Shown here: positions 1-12,882 of the stretch, in pieces | Layout: every line of letters starts with the position of its first letter | Numbering within the stretch: position 1 is the stretch's first letter | Source of the DNA: Rhynchospora pubera | Taxonomy: Eukaryota; Streptophyta; Magnoliopsida; Poales; Cyperaceae | Assembly (NCBI GenBank): GCA_028095005.1 | Contig: JAMFTS010000070.1 | Location: 1 to 64,000, forward strand | Length of the DNA: 64,000 bases | Reading direction: 5' to 3' | Translations under genes and position numbers: made by a program | Notes under the pieces: generated by a model | What the model was told of the DNA's origin: nothing | What the model saw: only the letters and a program-made list of their open reading frames with translations | The model's database searches: none

Positions 1-388
1 AGGCACCTCACCAGATTCAAAGATTACAATGAACGCACCTAGAAGAAGATATCTGATCCGAAAAATTCCATGAGATAAATACAACTAGGTGGGAGAAGAC
101 GGCTTCACCGCCATTTGATTGCTAAAAATCTAATATCAAGCAGAAATAAAAAGATAAAATTGGTCAATTAAATGGCAACTTGCTTGTTTTGCAGACGCTA
201 TATAAGTTTATTGATGTGTTCGTGGTTTTTCATTTTCCAATTCTCATTTGAAACTGTCTATTTTGTTTTCATTTATTATTCTTCTACAATTTTTATTTAT
301 AAACCGGTGCCTCTTTGTTTTCTATATCTATTGAAACTGAATAAGATGCAATTTTAAATTAATGCTCTGTCTATTCGATTTCGTGTAA

Positions 389-3300
389 CCGAAATTTGAT
401 TAGAGAAGATTAATTCCAGATTTGATTAGAGATAATAGAGTTGATATTATAGGTATTCAAGAGACAAAAAAAAAAACCTCTTTTACAAATAGATTAGTTA
501 GGTTTTTCCTTCCAATTAATTTTGATTGGGTTTTCAAACCTGCAATTCAAACGGCATGAGGTATTTTGATTGGCATTAATGCTGATAGATTTGATTGAAA
601 GGTCAATTTATTACTAGATGGGCTTTATCAATAGTTCTTGTAAATAAAAAAGATCAGTTTGAATTTGGTGTGACAATAGTTTACGGTCCCACACAAAGCC
701 ATCTAAAAAAAATTGTTCTTTCGAGAACTAGCTGATCTTAGAGATATATGGTAGGGTCCATGGTTGCTCTTTGGAGATTTTAATGCTTTTAGATATAGGT
801 TTGAGAAAAATGGAGTCAATTTTACTGGTAGTGGAGCTAGATATTTTAATGGTTTAATTTCTAACTTAGATTTGATGGAATTACCATTAGCTGGATAGAA
901 ATTTACTTGGTCCAACCTTAGACAAAATCTAGCTTTGCTTTACTAGATAGATTCTTATGTTCTATAGAATGGGATGAGCATTTTATTACCTTTGTAGTAA
1001 AGGGACTGCCTAGATATAAGTCAGATCATAACCCTATAGTTCTCTCTGTGGGGCCTCATACTCAATCCAATAAGATATTTAGATTTGATAGGACATGGAT
1101 TGAGGAGGATGATTTCAATAGATTAGTACCTAGATGATGGTCTGTACATGTTAGTGGACATGATGAAATTACCAAATGGTGTCATAGAATTAAAATGCTT
1201 AGAAAAAAGATGAGAGGGTGGGCAAAAAATTACTATGGACAGATTTATAGACAAAAAGCAGCCCACCTAGAGAAACTAAATGCCTTACAAATTCAGCAAT
1301 AACAGAATGACTAGACTGATGAGGAAATTTCCAGTTATTTGAATATTAAAGAGAGCTTAGATATAATATATGAGGTAGAACAAACTCGCTGGAAACAAAG
1401 ATAAAAGTCCAGTGGCTGTTAAGTGGAGATAATAATACAAAATTTTTCCACAAGATAGCTTCCCAGCAGTATAGGAAAAAATAGATTCTGAGTATGACTA
1501 TAGATGATACTTTAACAAATAATATGTCTGAGATAAAAGACCATATTACTGATTATTATAAGATTTGTTTGGGGGTATTAGGTGAGAAGTATTGTTCTCT
1601 TGAACAAGATATTTGGACCCCTCAACAAATAATCTCAGATTTAGATAATGCAGACTTGATTAAACCTTTCACAGAGCAGGAAGTTCAGATAGCTCTCTTT
1701 GATTCTGAAGCTGATAAGTCCCCAGGGTCGAATGAAATGTCATTTCTCTTTTACCAACAATACTGGCCTGTGGTTAAAGATGAACCATGACTTTATTTGA
1801 TCATTTCTACCATCATAGAAATACTCTAGCCAAATTGAATAAAGCCATGATGTGCTTGATTCCCAAAAAGGTCAATGTTGTGGATATCAAGCAATACAGA
1901 CCAATCAGTCTTCTGAACTACAATTACAAATTGTTCACAAAGGTTTTAACTACTAGATTGGAAATAGTAGTTAATAAACTTTTGGATCAATCATAGGTAG
2001 TTTTTTTGAAGGGCAGATATATATTAGATAATATAGTATGTGCAGTCGAAATTATTCACTCCACCAAATTGCATAAAAAATATGGAGTAATACTCAAAAT
2101 ATATATGGAGAAGGCCTATGATAGGGTAAATTGGGATTTTCTAATAGAAATGTTGAGTTCTAAAATTTTGATCCTAAATGGATACAGTGGATAAGAGATA
2201 TTTTAGTGGGGGATGAAGTTTGTATAAATATAAATGGAGAACTCATCCCTTACTTCCCAGCCAAGAGGGGGCTCAAACAAGGAGATCCCCTCTCACCAAT
2301 CCTCTTCAACCTTTTGGCTGATTGCTTAAACCATATTATTAAAAGAGGAAGAAATGCTGGACTTATCAAAAGATTGGGGCCCAACATTGATCAAGCTCAT
2401 TAGATAACTAACTTGCACTATGCTAATGATACAATGTTGTTTGTGAGGCTGATGTAGTAGTTATTCAAATAATTAAGTGGCCGGCCTTTATTGTGTTTGA
2501 AGCACTCACAGGAATGAAGATCAATTATAATAAGAGTGACCTTTACCCTATTAATATAAAGGCAGATTATGCAGATAATTTGGCAAATATTTTTGGTTGC
2601 CAAGTGTCTTCATTTCCTCTTAGATACTTAGGGATACCTATTCACTGGAAACAAACTTGTAAAAAAGATTGGCAACATATTATAGATAAGTATCATATTA
2701 GACTTCAAAGTCGGGTCAGTAATTTCCTATCATATGGAGGTAAAGTAACGCCCATTAATAGTGTACTTTCCTCCATAGTAGTATATATGCTCTCTTTATA
2801 TAAAATTCCAGTGATGGTTCTGAAAAAAAATTGATAAAGTTAGATCAGCTTTTCTGTGGCATACAGGTAATAAGAAGAGATATCATCTGGAAATTTGGAG
2901 TTCTGTTTGTAGACCCAAGGAGAGAGGAGTGCTTGGAATTAAAAATTTAAGATATATGAATATGGCTTTTCTAGCAAAATGGGTTTAGAGATTTCTAGAT
3001 CCTATGCAACAGGGCTGGTGGAAAGAGATATTGATAACCAAATACCATGATAGTTTCTCAAGACAGAGATGGTCTCCATTCTAGAAAGTTTCTAAAGAGC
3101 TGGAAGATATGGTTAAAATTCATTGTTATTATGCAGCAAGAAGAGATTCACCACTATCTTTTTGGACATATAAATGGTGTCAGGGGTATTCTCTCTAGAT
3201 TTTATGCCCTTTTTTGTTCAATATCTTCTTTGATAAGAGTATTTTCATTAGATAAGCAATCGATAGTAACTTTAGAAAAATTAGCTTTCTAAGACATCTA

Positions 3301-4221
3301 TCTCACAGACAATTTCTGATTGGATGGACTTACAACAATTGCTCTTTCTAATTTACCTCAAGATACAGAGGATAAATTAGAATGGGAGGGAAACCTGGTG
3401 GAATGTTTACAACTAAAGATACGTATCTTTGGCTAGATGATAGGGGAATTAAGATGGATTTTTTTCTGTAAAATCTAGTCTTAAAGATTACCTTTGAAAA
3501 TTAGAATTTTTTTTGACTTTTAAGCAAAAGAAAATTACATACTAGATCCATGTTAAGTAGTAAAGGATAAGTCGGTGATACTGATTGTGTTTATTGTCAT
3601 AACACTGAAACAATAGATCATCTCTTTTTCCAATGTACACATCAGACAGGGGGTATGAAATTGGTTCCTGGAATAGTTCAACATTAGGGTACCCAGAAAT
3701 TTAGAAGAGTTGATTAATTCAGTGTGGTGTGTTGATTCTAATTTGAGATATAGCTATCAGATTTGTATCAATGCAATTGTGTGGTTGATTTGGATAAATA
3801 GAAATGCAGTTTGTTTTCAAAGCAGTTCCCCCCATTCTACTAGAGCTTTTGCCACACTTATTAAGAGGATTTTGCTATACTGGTCAGGCATGTGGAATGA
3901 ACAGGTGCCTAATCAGGTGAGTGAGATGATTCCAGCGATAAATGACCTGCCTTTGCAGTTGGAGAAGAAACTGATTGGCAGAGTAGCTGTGAGATTAGAT
4001 GGTTGATAGCGTTGCTGAGCCTTGCTGCTATTTTCTGAATTTTATGTTCATTTTGTATTGTGGATTTGTTTAGGGATGTAGTTGAGTAAGTGCACGGAAG
4101 AGATATTTATGTTTGTTACCTCTATAAGTATTGAGGCGTTGTTGTATCTGTATTTGACTTTTGCTTTCTAGTTAATGGAAAGTGGTAGGGATAAAACCCC
4201 TACTTGTTTTAAAAAAAAAAA
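389..4221 (+). mobile_element. Decayed L1-type LINE, 5'-truncated, with 9-bp TSD
   Basis: Broken reading frames on the plus strand spell the domains of a plant L1-type non-LTR retrotransposon in the expected order. An endonuclease remnant comes first (VDIIGIQET near 440, LLFGDFN near 770). Reverse transcriptase follows: YRPISLLN near 1895, a YDRVNWDFL box near 2115, and GLKQGDPLSPILFN near 2270. A C-terminal region extends to about 3990. No ORF1 is visible, so the 5' end is truncated. The 3' end is a poly-A run at 4211-4221. Flanking copies of ttcgtgtaa at 380-388 and 4222-4230 form the target-site duplication, and block B (near 41060) is uninterrupted at the same site. Many stops and frameshifts make it inactive. 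Confidence 0.92.
1787..2834 (+). pseudogene. LINE reverse transcriptase domain, broken
   Basis: Four reading-frame fragments (1787-1996, 2006-2194, 2206-2403 and 2493-2834) together cover the palm and fingers of an L1-type reverse transcriptase. Recognisable boxes are the YRPISLLNYNYK motif, the KIYMEKAYDRVNW segment that holds the first catalytic aspartate region, the GLKQGDPLSP box, and a damaged F/YADDT-like box written HYANDT near 2416. The last fragment carries the usual YLGIPI and YGGKVTPINSVLSSI segments downstream of the catalytic core. Stops and frameshifts separate the pieces, and the second catalytic box has A-N-D in place of A-D-D. It is a dead copy of the element's own polymerase. 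Confidence 0.85.
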
Positions 4222-4335
4222 TTCGTGTAATCAGATGTGAATTTTAAATTAACTTCATAGAGGCTTCGTCATATCACATTAATAGTAACTCACATTTTGT
4301 CCTACATAGGGGACAAAATAGAACTTTTTTTTTAT

Positions 4336-5263
4336 GGGAAAATTGGATATAACCCCCTCTCATCTTCTCTATGTGGATATAACCCCCTGTATTCTTTAAA
4401 ATTGGATATAACCCCCTCCAATCATGTTTATAATGGATATAACCCCTTCTTATCAATTTTAATTATTTTTTAATTTAAAAAACTCAGCAACATAAAACTA
4501 TGACTAAATTACCCATCTCCTTTTCTTCAATCTATCTCCCTCTTTGTTCGCTGGTAATAATTCATGTAAATTAAATTCCAATCACGAGTCCATACTCTAG
4601 ATTGATTGATCTCTACATCCAAAATTTGACTGGTATGAAATTTTATACTAGTATATCGTTTTCAGACTCGACACTGGAGGAGCTGAACCAAAAAGGAAAG
4701 ATTGTAACTATTGACTTTGCATCTTCCATTACAAATATATATATTGCTAACTATGATTATTTGTTAGGTGGCTATAATTTAAACAAATGCTTTTGTCTTG
4801 TTTGTTTCTTGTTTCCTGGTATAGACACTAGATTCATTACAATTACAAATTTATTAAAAGCTATTGAACCCTCGTGAATTTTTTCTTTTGCATGACTTCT
4901 TGTTTCTAATTTACGTCTCTATTCTTATTTGGTGCAGAGAGAAAGAGTAACGACTTAGGAAAAAAAAATGGTATCGTTGATTTCAGAGGGAGAACGAAGA
5001 TGAAATATTTTTGGCGATGGTACATAACAAATTTGGTACCGTGAATATAAGAAAGGGAAGGCGAAATGTTCTTTGGAAAGGAGGAGGACAATTCAGACAT
5101 AATTTTATACTCCTGATTATTTCAGTTAAAAAATAACTAAAATTAAATGAGAAGGGGTTATATCCATATTAATCATGATTGAATGGGGTTATATTCGGTT
5201 TTGAAGAATACAGGGGATTATATCCGGATAGAGAAGATTAGAGAGGGTGTATCCAATTTTCCC
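4336..5263. mobile_element. 928-bp TIR DNA element with iterated ends, 6-bp TSD
   Basis: The element begins gggaaaattgga and ends with the inverted form tccaattttccc. Its inverted repeats are about 130-150 bp long. Each arm carries four copies of a GGATATAACCCC-type motif spaced roughly 34 bp apart (left arm from about 4346 to 4446, right arm from about 5150 to 5250). ttttat at 4330-4335 and 5264-5269 is the target-site duplication. Removing the element and one ttttat gives exactly the sequence found in block B near 41171. No transposase is visible, so it is non-autonomous. Short TIR-proximal motif arrays of this kind could be transposase binding sites, but the superfamily is uncertain because a 6-bp TSD fits none of the common plant families well. 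Confidence 0.85.
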
Positions 5264-5269
5264 TTTTAT

Positions 5270-6993
5270 TATCTCTAATTAAGTTGTTTTTAACAAAAAA
5301 GAGAATTGAATATCAAATACTACATCCTTTTTCCTATTGTTCTTACTATGTTATAGTTCAAAACATTCAAATTCTGAATATCAAGATCTAAAATTTTTTA
5401 AAGATTCGAAATTGGAGACAAAAGAATTAGAGAAAAATAGGCGTAAACCTTGAGTGCATATAAACATTTCCATAATTATTGTTTGTTGAAAGTTGTAGAT
5501 AGCCATTACTATCTTTGGACTCTTAATCGAGCATATTCTTTTATACGTGATCTACCAAATGTCCATTAAGACTTTTTTACATGAATATTTTAACAATGTC
5601 TTTTACACTCTCCTTGACATCAGTCTATCTTAGCCCCTTCTTTCCACCTTCACTGAAGCCCAGTACCTGATGGTGCCATAGTAACATCTCAACGTTTGCT
5701 AGCGAACCAGCTGAATTGTTGTACGATATGAGCATCCAAAGGAAAAGTAATGAACTAATTAGATGAACCAAACAATACATTATTTGTTGCCAACCCATCT
5801 CTAATAAACTAAACTGGCCAGATTTAAAGCTAGGATATTACTATATATGTGTCATCTCTAATTATGAAAACAACTAAACCATCTTTAATTCCCTTTGCAC
5901 GAATTTTTTTAATTATTAGTAATTAGTCAATGCTTATAAGCCATATTGTTTGACCAGATCTTAAAGAGTTTGGTTATGTTCAACTGGCCAATTGCACTGA
6001 GTGCTGCTGTAAAATTGAAAGCTGCAACAAATGGAATCATAAATTATTATTACAAAAAAATGATCGAACCTGGTGCAAGATGTTTTGATGAGTGAGCATA
6101 ACCCCTCTTGGCATTTCACTTACCACTGGTATACATCAGAGTTGCCACACATCAGGTTTTATGGGCTCAAATTCTAACTTTTGCCTATTTAAGAGGAAAA
6201 AATTATTATTGATTTAAAAAATGGTTGCAATAGTAATATGGATTTATTAAAAGAATTAAAAAACAAAAGAAAGAAATCAAGTAATGCAAAAGATAAAAAT
6301 ATATAGTACCTTCTTCCAAAAACTTTACCAGAAAATAGCCCCTCTCTCTCTCTCTCTCTCCAAAGTTCTATTATTTCATTGTACTTATAAAAAGATATAT
6401 TCGTCATAGCAACACTTTCACTTCCATTTAGTTTGTCACCACATAGCAAAATTACATATCTAACATTAACTCTTAGAATATGTGACTCAGCTAGCGTTAA
6501 ATAAATTTTGGATTGTCTACTATAAGACCTACACTGTAATTATAGGAGAAACCATAATAAGTAAACAAAAAATGATAAAGAAGTGCTCTTATCCCCGAAA
6601 GGAAAAAATATTTTAAATAACATAATTTTAAGAACCCAATTATAGTCAGGAAAAGGTTATTAATAGCCTCCCAGGTCACATACAACTACGTTAAGAAAAA
6701 CAAAAATGAGAAACAAAAAAAACCCCCTTAAATCAGCACACACTACTTGATCTGCTGTTAGTACTTAGTACAACAATATCATATTATCCAAAAATAAGTA
6801 CCTTTTCTGAATGGATATATATTTGGAATAATTCTTCGTCAGTTGATCTCGCACCTCGTACCACATTTATGGCAAGTTGGCAACTGTGGCCATGATACCT
6901 ACAATTAATACCATCACGATCAGGTCATGTACTTTTACAGCACCAATACAAAAAGAAAAATTAATACTTAATGGGTATGGGTATGGATATCTT
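5270..6993. other. Duplicated spacer without a recognised gene
   Basis: This AT-rich spacer matches 41170-42715 and 51720-51815. Two minus-strand segments stay open in both copies, about 5640-5745 (B: 41585-41695) and about 6380-6450 (B: 42230-42310). Neither resembles a family I know, and neither has a convincing start. A (TC)n run at 6345-6361 is longer than its counterpart in block B. Confidence 0.5.
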
Positions 6994-9900
6994 TGTTGAC
7001 CCTAAAAATTAAACCCTCAAAACCAAATAACAAATGCCGAAACCGAAATCAAATTGCGAAAAATATCAAACAAATTTCAAAAATCCTCAAAATTTATCCA
7101 AAAATTCCTCAAGAATTATGATGAATTATCATAATTTTTAAATCCCAAAAATACCCTAAAAAATTCCAAAATTTACAAAGAAACCCAAAAATTCCACAAA
7201 ATTGCTAAAATAAATTTATGAGGAATTTACCAAATCCATTTAAACCATTAAATTCCTCATATTTTTGTGAGGTTCCTCATAAAAGTTCATGCAAAAATAT
7301 CCAAGGTAAGGTCCTCAAATAATTTATTTTGGTTTGGCTTTAAAGAATAAAAAGGAAATTGGGAAAATCAAATGAAAATTCCAGAAAATGAAAAAGGGGT
7401 GGCGCGTGCATCCATTGGAGGGGATCCAGCAGGGGCCAGAGGAGTTGCTGCCCGGGGGGGGGGGGGGCAGAATTCACCATACGTGGAAATATTGAATGCA
7501 TCTGTTTCTTATACACCGTGTACAAAATAGTTTAGAAGTTTAACTGGATCACGCAAAACCCAGCGCACCCATATCTCCCTCCCTCATTTAACCTTACACA
7601 AGGGCCCCGCATGTAAGAGTTCCCTTCCCCGTTGGTAAAAAGGAACAGAAGATGAAAATTCCGATTTCTTACCGCTGTGACACTGGGTAAAAGCAAGAGA
7701 AGAGGCGACGTGGCTTCCTCCAACTCCACAAGCCCAAAACCAGCAATGTCGCCCATGGTTTTGCGAAACCAACACCCTAGCGTAGCCGAGGGATAGCCAT
7801 TGGATGAGGATCAAACGGTGAAGATGCCCCACAGCTCAAAGGTGTTGCCCTAGTCCCTTGCCTATAAAAGACCCCCCAAATCGAAGAGAGAAAAAAAAGA
7901 GAGGAGGAGGCCATAACATAGGCTAGGTCCAATTGTTGTTAGTTTTCAATTAAGCTAGTGAGAGATCAAATTAGAGAGAGGCAATCTATCGAGCATCTGT
8001 AAAAGAGAGAAGGAAGGTGAAATTGAGTGAAAATAGCTTGTAATCTCCACTGTGCAAACGAAATAAATCTGTTTCAAGTATCAATTTACTGTTTTGATTG
8101 TTCCTTTCCTCCAACTCAGCCACCAAACAATGGTGTGCTTGAGTCATAGAAATATAGCTCTTATGAGCCATGGTCTGCAGAGTAGCATCAGTCATGGCCA
8201 TGGGATGGTGCAAAGAAAGGTGCCTCATGAAGGTTTAGAGCGTGGCTCTTCGCTTCATGCGGTATCCTTGTGTCATGAATAAGATCTGACCATGGCTGCC
8301 ATGAGAGGTCATTAGCATGGCTTTAGTCTCTCATGGTGGTCTCAACTTGACTTGGTGTTGTGTTAGAGCGTGGCTCTGGCCTTGCCATGTTCAAGGTGTT
8401 AATGATCTAAGGAAATGACATAAGATGGTGAAAATCATGTTAAACCCTAACCAGTCCCCTTTGTTTGTGATTTGCTCAAAATGTAGGACTAAAGTGCATA
8501 AACAAGAACATAGGTCCTGTCTATTACAAGCATGCCTTATGCCTTCATGAAATAAAATGAATATGTATATGTGTCTAACAGTCTAAGTCTGGTCACAAAA
8601 TGAAATGAATGCAAGAATGGTGTTTTATTTGCATAAAAAGGCAGTTGTATAACCTTATGAACAGTGGTGAAAAGCTTATTCCATTTCTGGAGTTTGTGTA
8701 ATTTTATAAGTGTTAATGGAAGCAGCAAAGTCAGTTTCTAAAATAAAAAATATTAATTCCTTACATTATATTTTCAAAATCACAGATCTTGAACTGTTGA
8801 AATATACTTCCTATGGTATGCTAGGATCTCTGCAAGTGGTTCTACAATACTTTTGAGCAACTCAAATAAAATCATCCTAAAATAGTAACAAAATTGATTA
8901 AATATAAAAATTGTAAATTGGAACAAATGCCAAAGTCCTGGGTCTCATAATCTGTATCGATTTGAACACACAAAACAAACCTAAATTGACCTAAAACTAT
9001 GATTAATCTAAACTCATTTGCTGCAAACACACTTACATGCAAAAATGAAAGTTGAACAAAGTCAAACAAAAGTGCAATTCTGTCCATTTGCTTCTCACAT
9101 CAAATTCCATCGATTTAAACTAAAACAAGCGCATGAGTATGGCTTATCCAAGTTCCAGAGCCTAACCAAGTGATGACTGGCATAAGAAGATAGTTCAGTG
9201 GGCCCCACTAACGGAATTCAAATCTGTTCAAAATCAAACCGACATGCCTCAGTCAGATTCACCTTGCTCCTAGCTTTTCTATGCCAAAAAAATCCCGTAA
9301 TTGTCTTCCACGCACATCCATGAGTGCAAAGAGCTCCAAACACCATTAATGGCTATCCGAGATCCTTCAGGTGCTACGTGGCAGTACAAGCCTCCATGAC
9401 ACAAACGAAGCCCACCATCCTCTTCTCCTCTTCTCTGTGATTCAAACGTACCTAACCTTGACAAAAATGATCACCGGAGGCGCTGTAATTTGGTCGGAAA
9501 GTTTCAGGGACTAAATTACAAAAGGAGCAACCTCTCGTCGGAGAAGACGGGTTCAAACCCGTGTTCTTATGGATCCTTCATGGCGAAGTCTCTTAAGGCG
9601 GGTCGCTGAAATTGTAGTGACTCGATACACCAAGAACCCAAAATTTCAAAATGAACTAAAAGCGTCAGCAAACCACGTCAGACGCCAGTCAGCGCCAACT
9701 CAGTTTCCTCAGCCGACGTGGACAAATCAGAAATTACCAAACCAGTAGAAACTTCAAAAATTCATTAAAAATAATAGAATCCATAAAATTCTAAAAGTCC
9801 AAATAAATCAAATGCACTTATATTTTGATATAACAATCTGTCAAATTATTGGTCATTTATATTTTTGAAGTATTTTCAATATTAAACAAATTTCATAAAA

Positions 9901-10553
9901 TTCAAAAATGATATTAAATAGATTTTGTAAAATTCCAAAATGATTTCAAAACTCAATTAAACTCTCTTAATAAATTTTCAAAAGTAATGGAAATATATTG
10001 AATATCAAGCATTTTTAAATAAACATGATTAGAAATATAAAAAGAAATTTCAAAAGGGAAATTGTGAAAATGGTAAAACCCAAAGAGAAACTAAAAAAAT
10101 TAAAAGACAAAACACGAAACCCAAAGTCAAAATCGAAGCCTCTCCATTTCAAGAACGAAAACTCTTTAGCAAATCGAAATATTCTCAAATTGGGTCCCGT
10201 CAATTAGGTTTGGTACCATCAATTGAGTCCGGTTTAAGCCAAAAAAGATAAACCCAAAATAAATATAAGATCAAACGATTTCCCTAGCCTTTACATATAA
10301 TTCTTTAGATCTCTTAATCAGAAGTTCTCGTGAGCAATCACGAGGTAATTAACAGTAGGGGCTTGCGCCTACTAGAAAGAAAGGACCCGCTAAATCAAGA
10401 AACTTCTTTAATAAGCGACTCATGTTTTGGTTCTCTTGTCGTCAAGAAATACTCGAACAGAGATCGAACCTTAAGGGGGTGAATCTAAGGCTATGTTCTA
10501 ATTTCTTGAGGAAACTCATTCATTATTCGAGGAATGACGAAAAAGCCGCGACA
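6994..10553 (+). mobile_element. Solo LTR, 3.56 kb
   Basis: The segment starts TGTTGACC and ends GCGACA, the TG...CA ends of an LTR with an imperfect TGTTG/CGACA inverted repeat. It is flanked by atctt (6989-6993) and atatt (10554-10558), a 5-bp target-site duplication with one change. Block B has the uninterrupted site near 51825. No gag, pol, primer-binding site or second LTR is visible inside, so it is best read as a solo LTR left by LTR-LTR recombination. A TATA box (7863-7870) and an AATAAAT signal (8062-8068) suggest U3 of about 0.9 kb, a short R and an unusually long U5 of about 2.4 kb. The length and the TGTTGACCC start suit a Tekay/Del-type chromovirus, but that is inference. Confidence 0.75.
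7863..7870 (+). promoter_or_regulatory. TATA box of the solo LTR
   Basis: TATAAAAG sits about 870 bp into the LTR. A purine-rich leader follows, then an AATAAAT polyadenylation-like signal about 200 bp downstream, the order expected for a U3/R boundary. Initiation would be expected near 7893. Confidence 0.55.
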
Positions 10554-10954
10554 ATATTAACAACCATCTTTGCATGACAAACACGACAACCTACAAAAGA
10601 AAATTTTAAATAGACGAAGTAAAATTGTAGAAGATATTTTCTACAGTTAAGAGAGGTTGTGCATTTTGATTTGGTGCAATTAGAATTTGTTGAATCTCCA
10701 GTCAAGTGCTAATAGAACTGAAACTGTAATTTTTAAATTGCTCATGAATGATCAATTGAATTTCACATTGCATCAAATATATTTGATACACAACATATCT
10801 AAACGGTATAGAACATATTTGTAATTTTTCTTTCTGAGTTTTTTATTACCATTTGATCGGTTGTAAATCGTAATAGTAGCCAAAAAAATTTGTTGTCAAT
10901 ATAACCTAAGTAACCTAACCCATACTTAATTCAGGAAAAAGAAAAAAAAAATAC

Positions 10955-11070
10955 CCTGACCAGAATTCAGCCACCCAGATGAGTTGTCAGCAAAAAGAGA
11001 TATCCTTTCCTCTTGTAGTGTTCCTATCTGTCTCAATCCTTCCATGAAATTCAAAATTTCTTCCTCAGAG
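10955..11070 (-). pseudogene. Isolated exon-like segment in block A
   Basis: On the minus strand a 116-bp open segment is bounded by an acceptor-like atatgcag and a donor-like GG|gtattt. It encodes an SSEEEILNFMEGLRQIGT-like peptide that continues through LFADNSSGWLNSG. A decayed copy is present in block B at 52208-52326 and differs by small insertions. I do not recognise the protein. It looks like one exon of a host gene caught in the segmental duplication, and no neighbouring exon could be identified. Confidence 0.3.
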
Positions 11071-12147
11071 CTGCATATCAACTGAAATAGAATCATCATC
11101 AATTTGATTGGCATAATTGTTGAAACGGCGATGATAAAATAATGATAAATAATATGCATAAATCTCACTGGCGATAAAACGATTGTCTCTCAGAGAATTA
11201 AGATTCATGTAATACCGACCAACTTATCTTACCAAATAGAAAAGTATCTCATATTATTTTTGCGTTGAAAATTAATAGTGATTTCTTACAAAAATTTCAA
11301 AGAAAGACAATAATTAATTGTGATTGCTTACAAAAATTTCAAAGAAAAACAATAGAATTGATAGTAGAGACCTAATTGAAGGTCGAGCAAAGAGCACATG
11401 TACCATCGAAATTGGAATACGGCCCAGAGCATTTCTTCAAATTCCTTCAAGGCACCATCCAAATTGAGATTATGAGAGTGGTATGAATACCAATATTTCC
11501 TAATTGAAGAACACGATTAATCGATGGAGGAGGACAGAGTGGCGGTTGTCGGAGGAAGGGCGGGGGCGATGGTTTTCTGTTTAGTTGAGGGAAGATGTCG
11601 GAAGAGGGGCATAAGCGGTTGGCGGAGGAGGGCTGGGGGTGAGGCGGGGAGTTGGCAGAGGAGGAGATAAGAGTCATAGAGATGCGCAGATGAAAGGATA
11701 AGGGTGGAGGTTGAGGAGTTAGCTGTGTGTCGGAGTTGGAGGATAAGGATAAGAGTGGAGAAGCTAGAGGTGGAGGTGGAGGATCAGCGAGGGAGGCGGA
11801 GGCGGAGATCGAGCTCGCGAGGATGGAGACGCTGCTAGGTTTAAAAAGAGGAAAAAACGACGATTAGATTTCAGCGAAAAAGAGTAACGGCTCAGATTGC
11901 CGTGTCGAAATTGAAAACAAAAAAAGGGATTGGACACCCATGAGATTTAATTAATATACTGTAGATACATAGATAAATAAGATTATGGGTAAAATTCATA
12001 TTACATAAATTCTCAAAAAAAATTAATCAGTAATTCAATATATAAAATGGGCTTTTAGTGTATTAAAGAAGCGTTTTCTATAATTAGAAGTGTAATATTA
12101 CCACATTATAATAAGGATACACAAACTCATTATTCTAGCATATATGT

Positions 12148-12345
12148 TTCAGCTTGCACAACATTTTACTTGATGTGATCCCGACAATGAAATTCTTACT
12201 GAAGTTGATAAAAAATTGGTGAATGCAAGACCGCGTACTCCCCAAGCATCTAATGACCAAATGAAGATGAAAATAATACTACGTTAGGAGAAATGATTAG
12301 AGATAGAACTTTAAATGAGATTTGGAATGATTACACTTTGACTTT
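12148..12345 (+). pseudogene. PIF/Harbinger transposase, C-terminal remnant
   Basis: Two overlapping frames give LHNILL followed by CDPDNEILTEVDKKLVN, and then an IRDRTLNEIWNDY segment. This is the order and wording at the C-terminus of plant Harbinger (HARBI1/ALP1-like) DDE transposases: the LHNF(I/L) box, an acidic linker, and the final IRxxIxxxxW segment. The catalytic DDE domain is not visible upstream. At least one frameshift and one stop break the piece. A Myb/SANT-like ORF remnant lies just downstream on the same strand, the usual partner ORF of this superfamily, which supports the call. Confidence 0.6.
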
Positions 12346-12602
12346 AGGCTAGTAGTAATTAGTAACATTCCTTGTTTAATTTATGTCATTGGATCTATTT
12401 ACATGCCTTTTCTAATGACTTCATTTTTAGTAATTCTTTCTTTGAATTATGTGATTGAGCTTCATTTATAATTAAATATGTTTTTTTTTTAATTTTTATC
12501 TATTGTAGTGATATACTTTTTTCTGTATATTTGATATATCATGTAGTGATATAATGGAATCTATATTTGGTAATAATAGTGAATTATTGTTTTAGTTTGT
12601 TC

Positions 12603-12760
12603 ATGGGAAATAGAAAGAATACTCTTAATTCTAATATTGGCAAACATGATTCAGTCACCTAGACCTCGGACATGGATGATGTTTTAATTAATACGTTTGT
12701 ACATGAAAACAGTATTGGCAACTGTGTCGGGGTACTTAATTTTAGGTCCAAATTAAGTTC
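12603..12760 (+). pseudogene. Harbinger-associated Myb/SANT-like ORF, N-terminal part
   Basis: The frame starts at an ATG at 12603 and reads to a TSDMDDVLINTFVHENSIGN segment. That matches the W/TxxMDxxLLxAFVxxxxxGN start of plant Myb/SANT-like DNA-binding proteins that accompany PIF/Harbinger elements (also annotated as L10-interacting MYB-like proteins). A stop lies where a conserved tryptophan would be expected. The ORF is interrupted downstream by a CACTA-like insert (12883-13107), and its C-terminal part lies at 13475-13826. Confidence 0.6.
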
Positions 12761-12882
12761 ATTAAGAGAGGACGAGAGGTTTTAGACCTCTCTCGATATG
12801 TTCAAAAATGTATTAGTGGTTTTACGTGGAACTCAGTGTGCTAAGCCTAAAGTTTTGGAAAATGTTAATTGAATTATGCAAT

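Noticed and set aside
6189..6685. Minus-strand frames conserved in block B as a gene
   Set aside because: They are AT-rich with no recognised family. Shared openness can follow from recent common origin alone.
9540..9575. tRNA-like B box (ggttcaaaccc) as a tRNA gene
   Set aside because: There is no A box or cloverleaf around it, and it lies inside the solo LTR.
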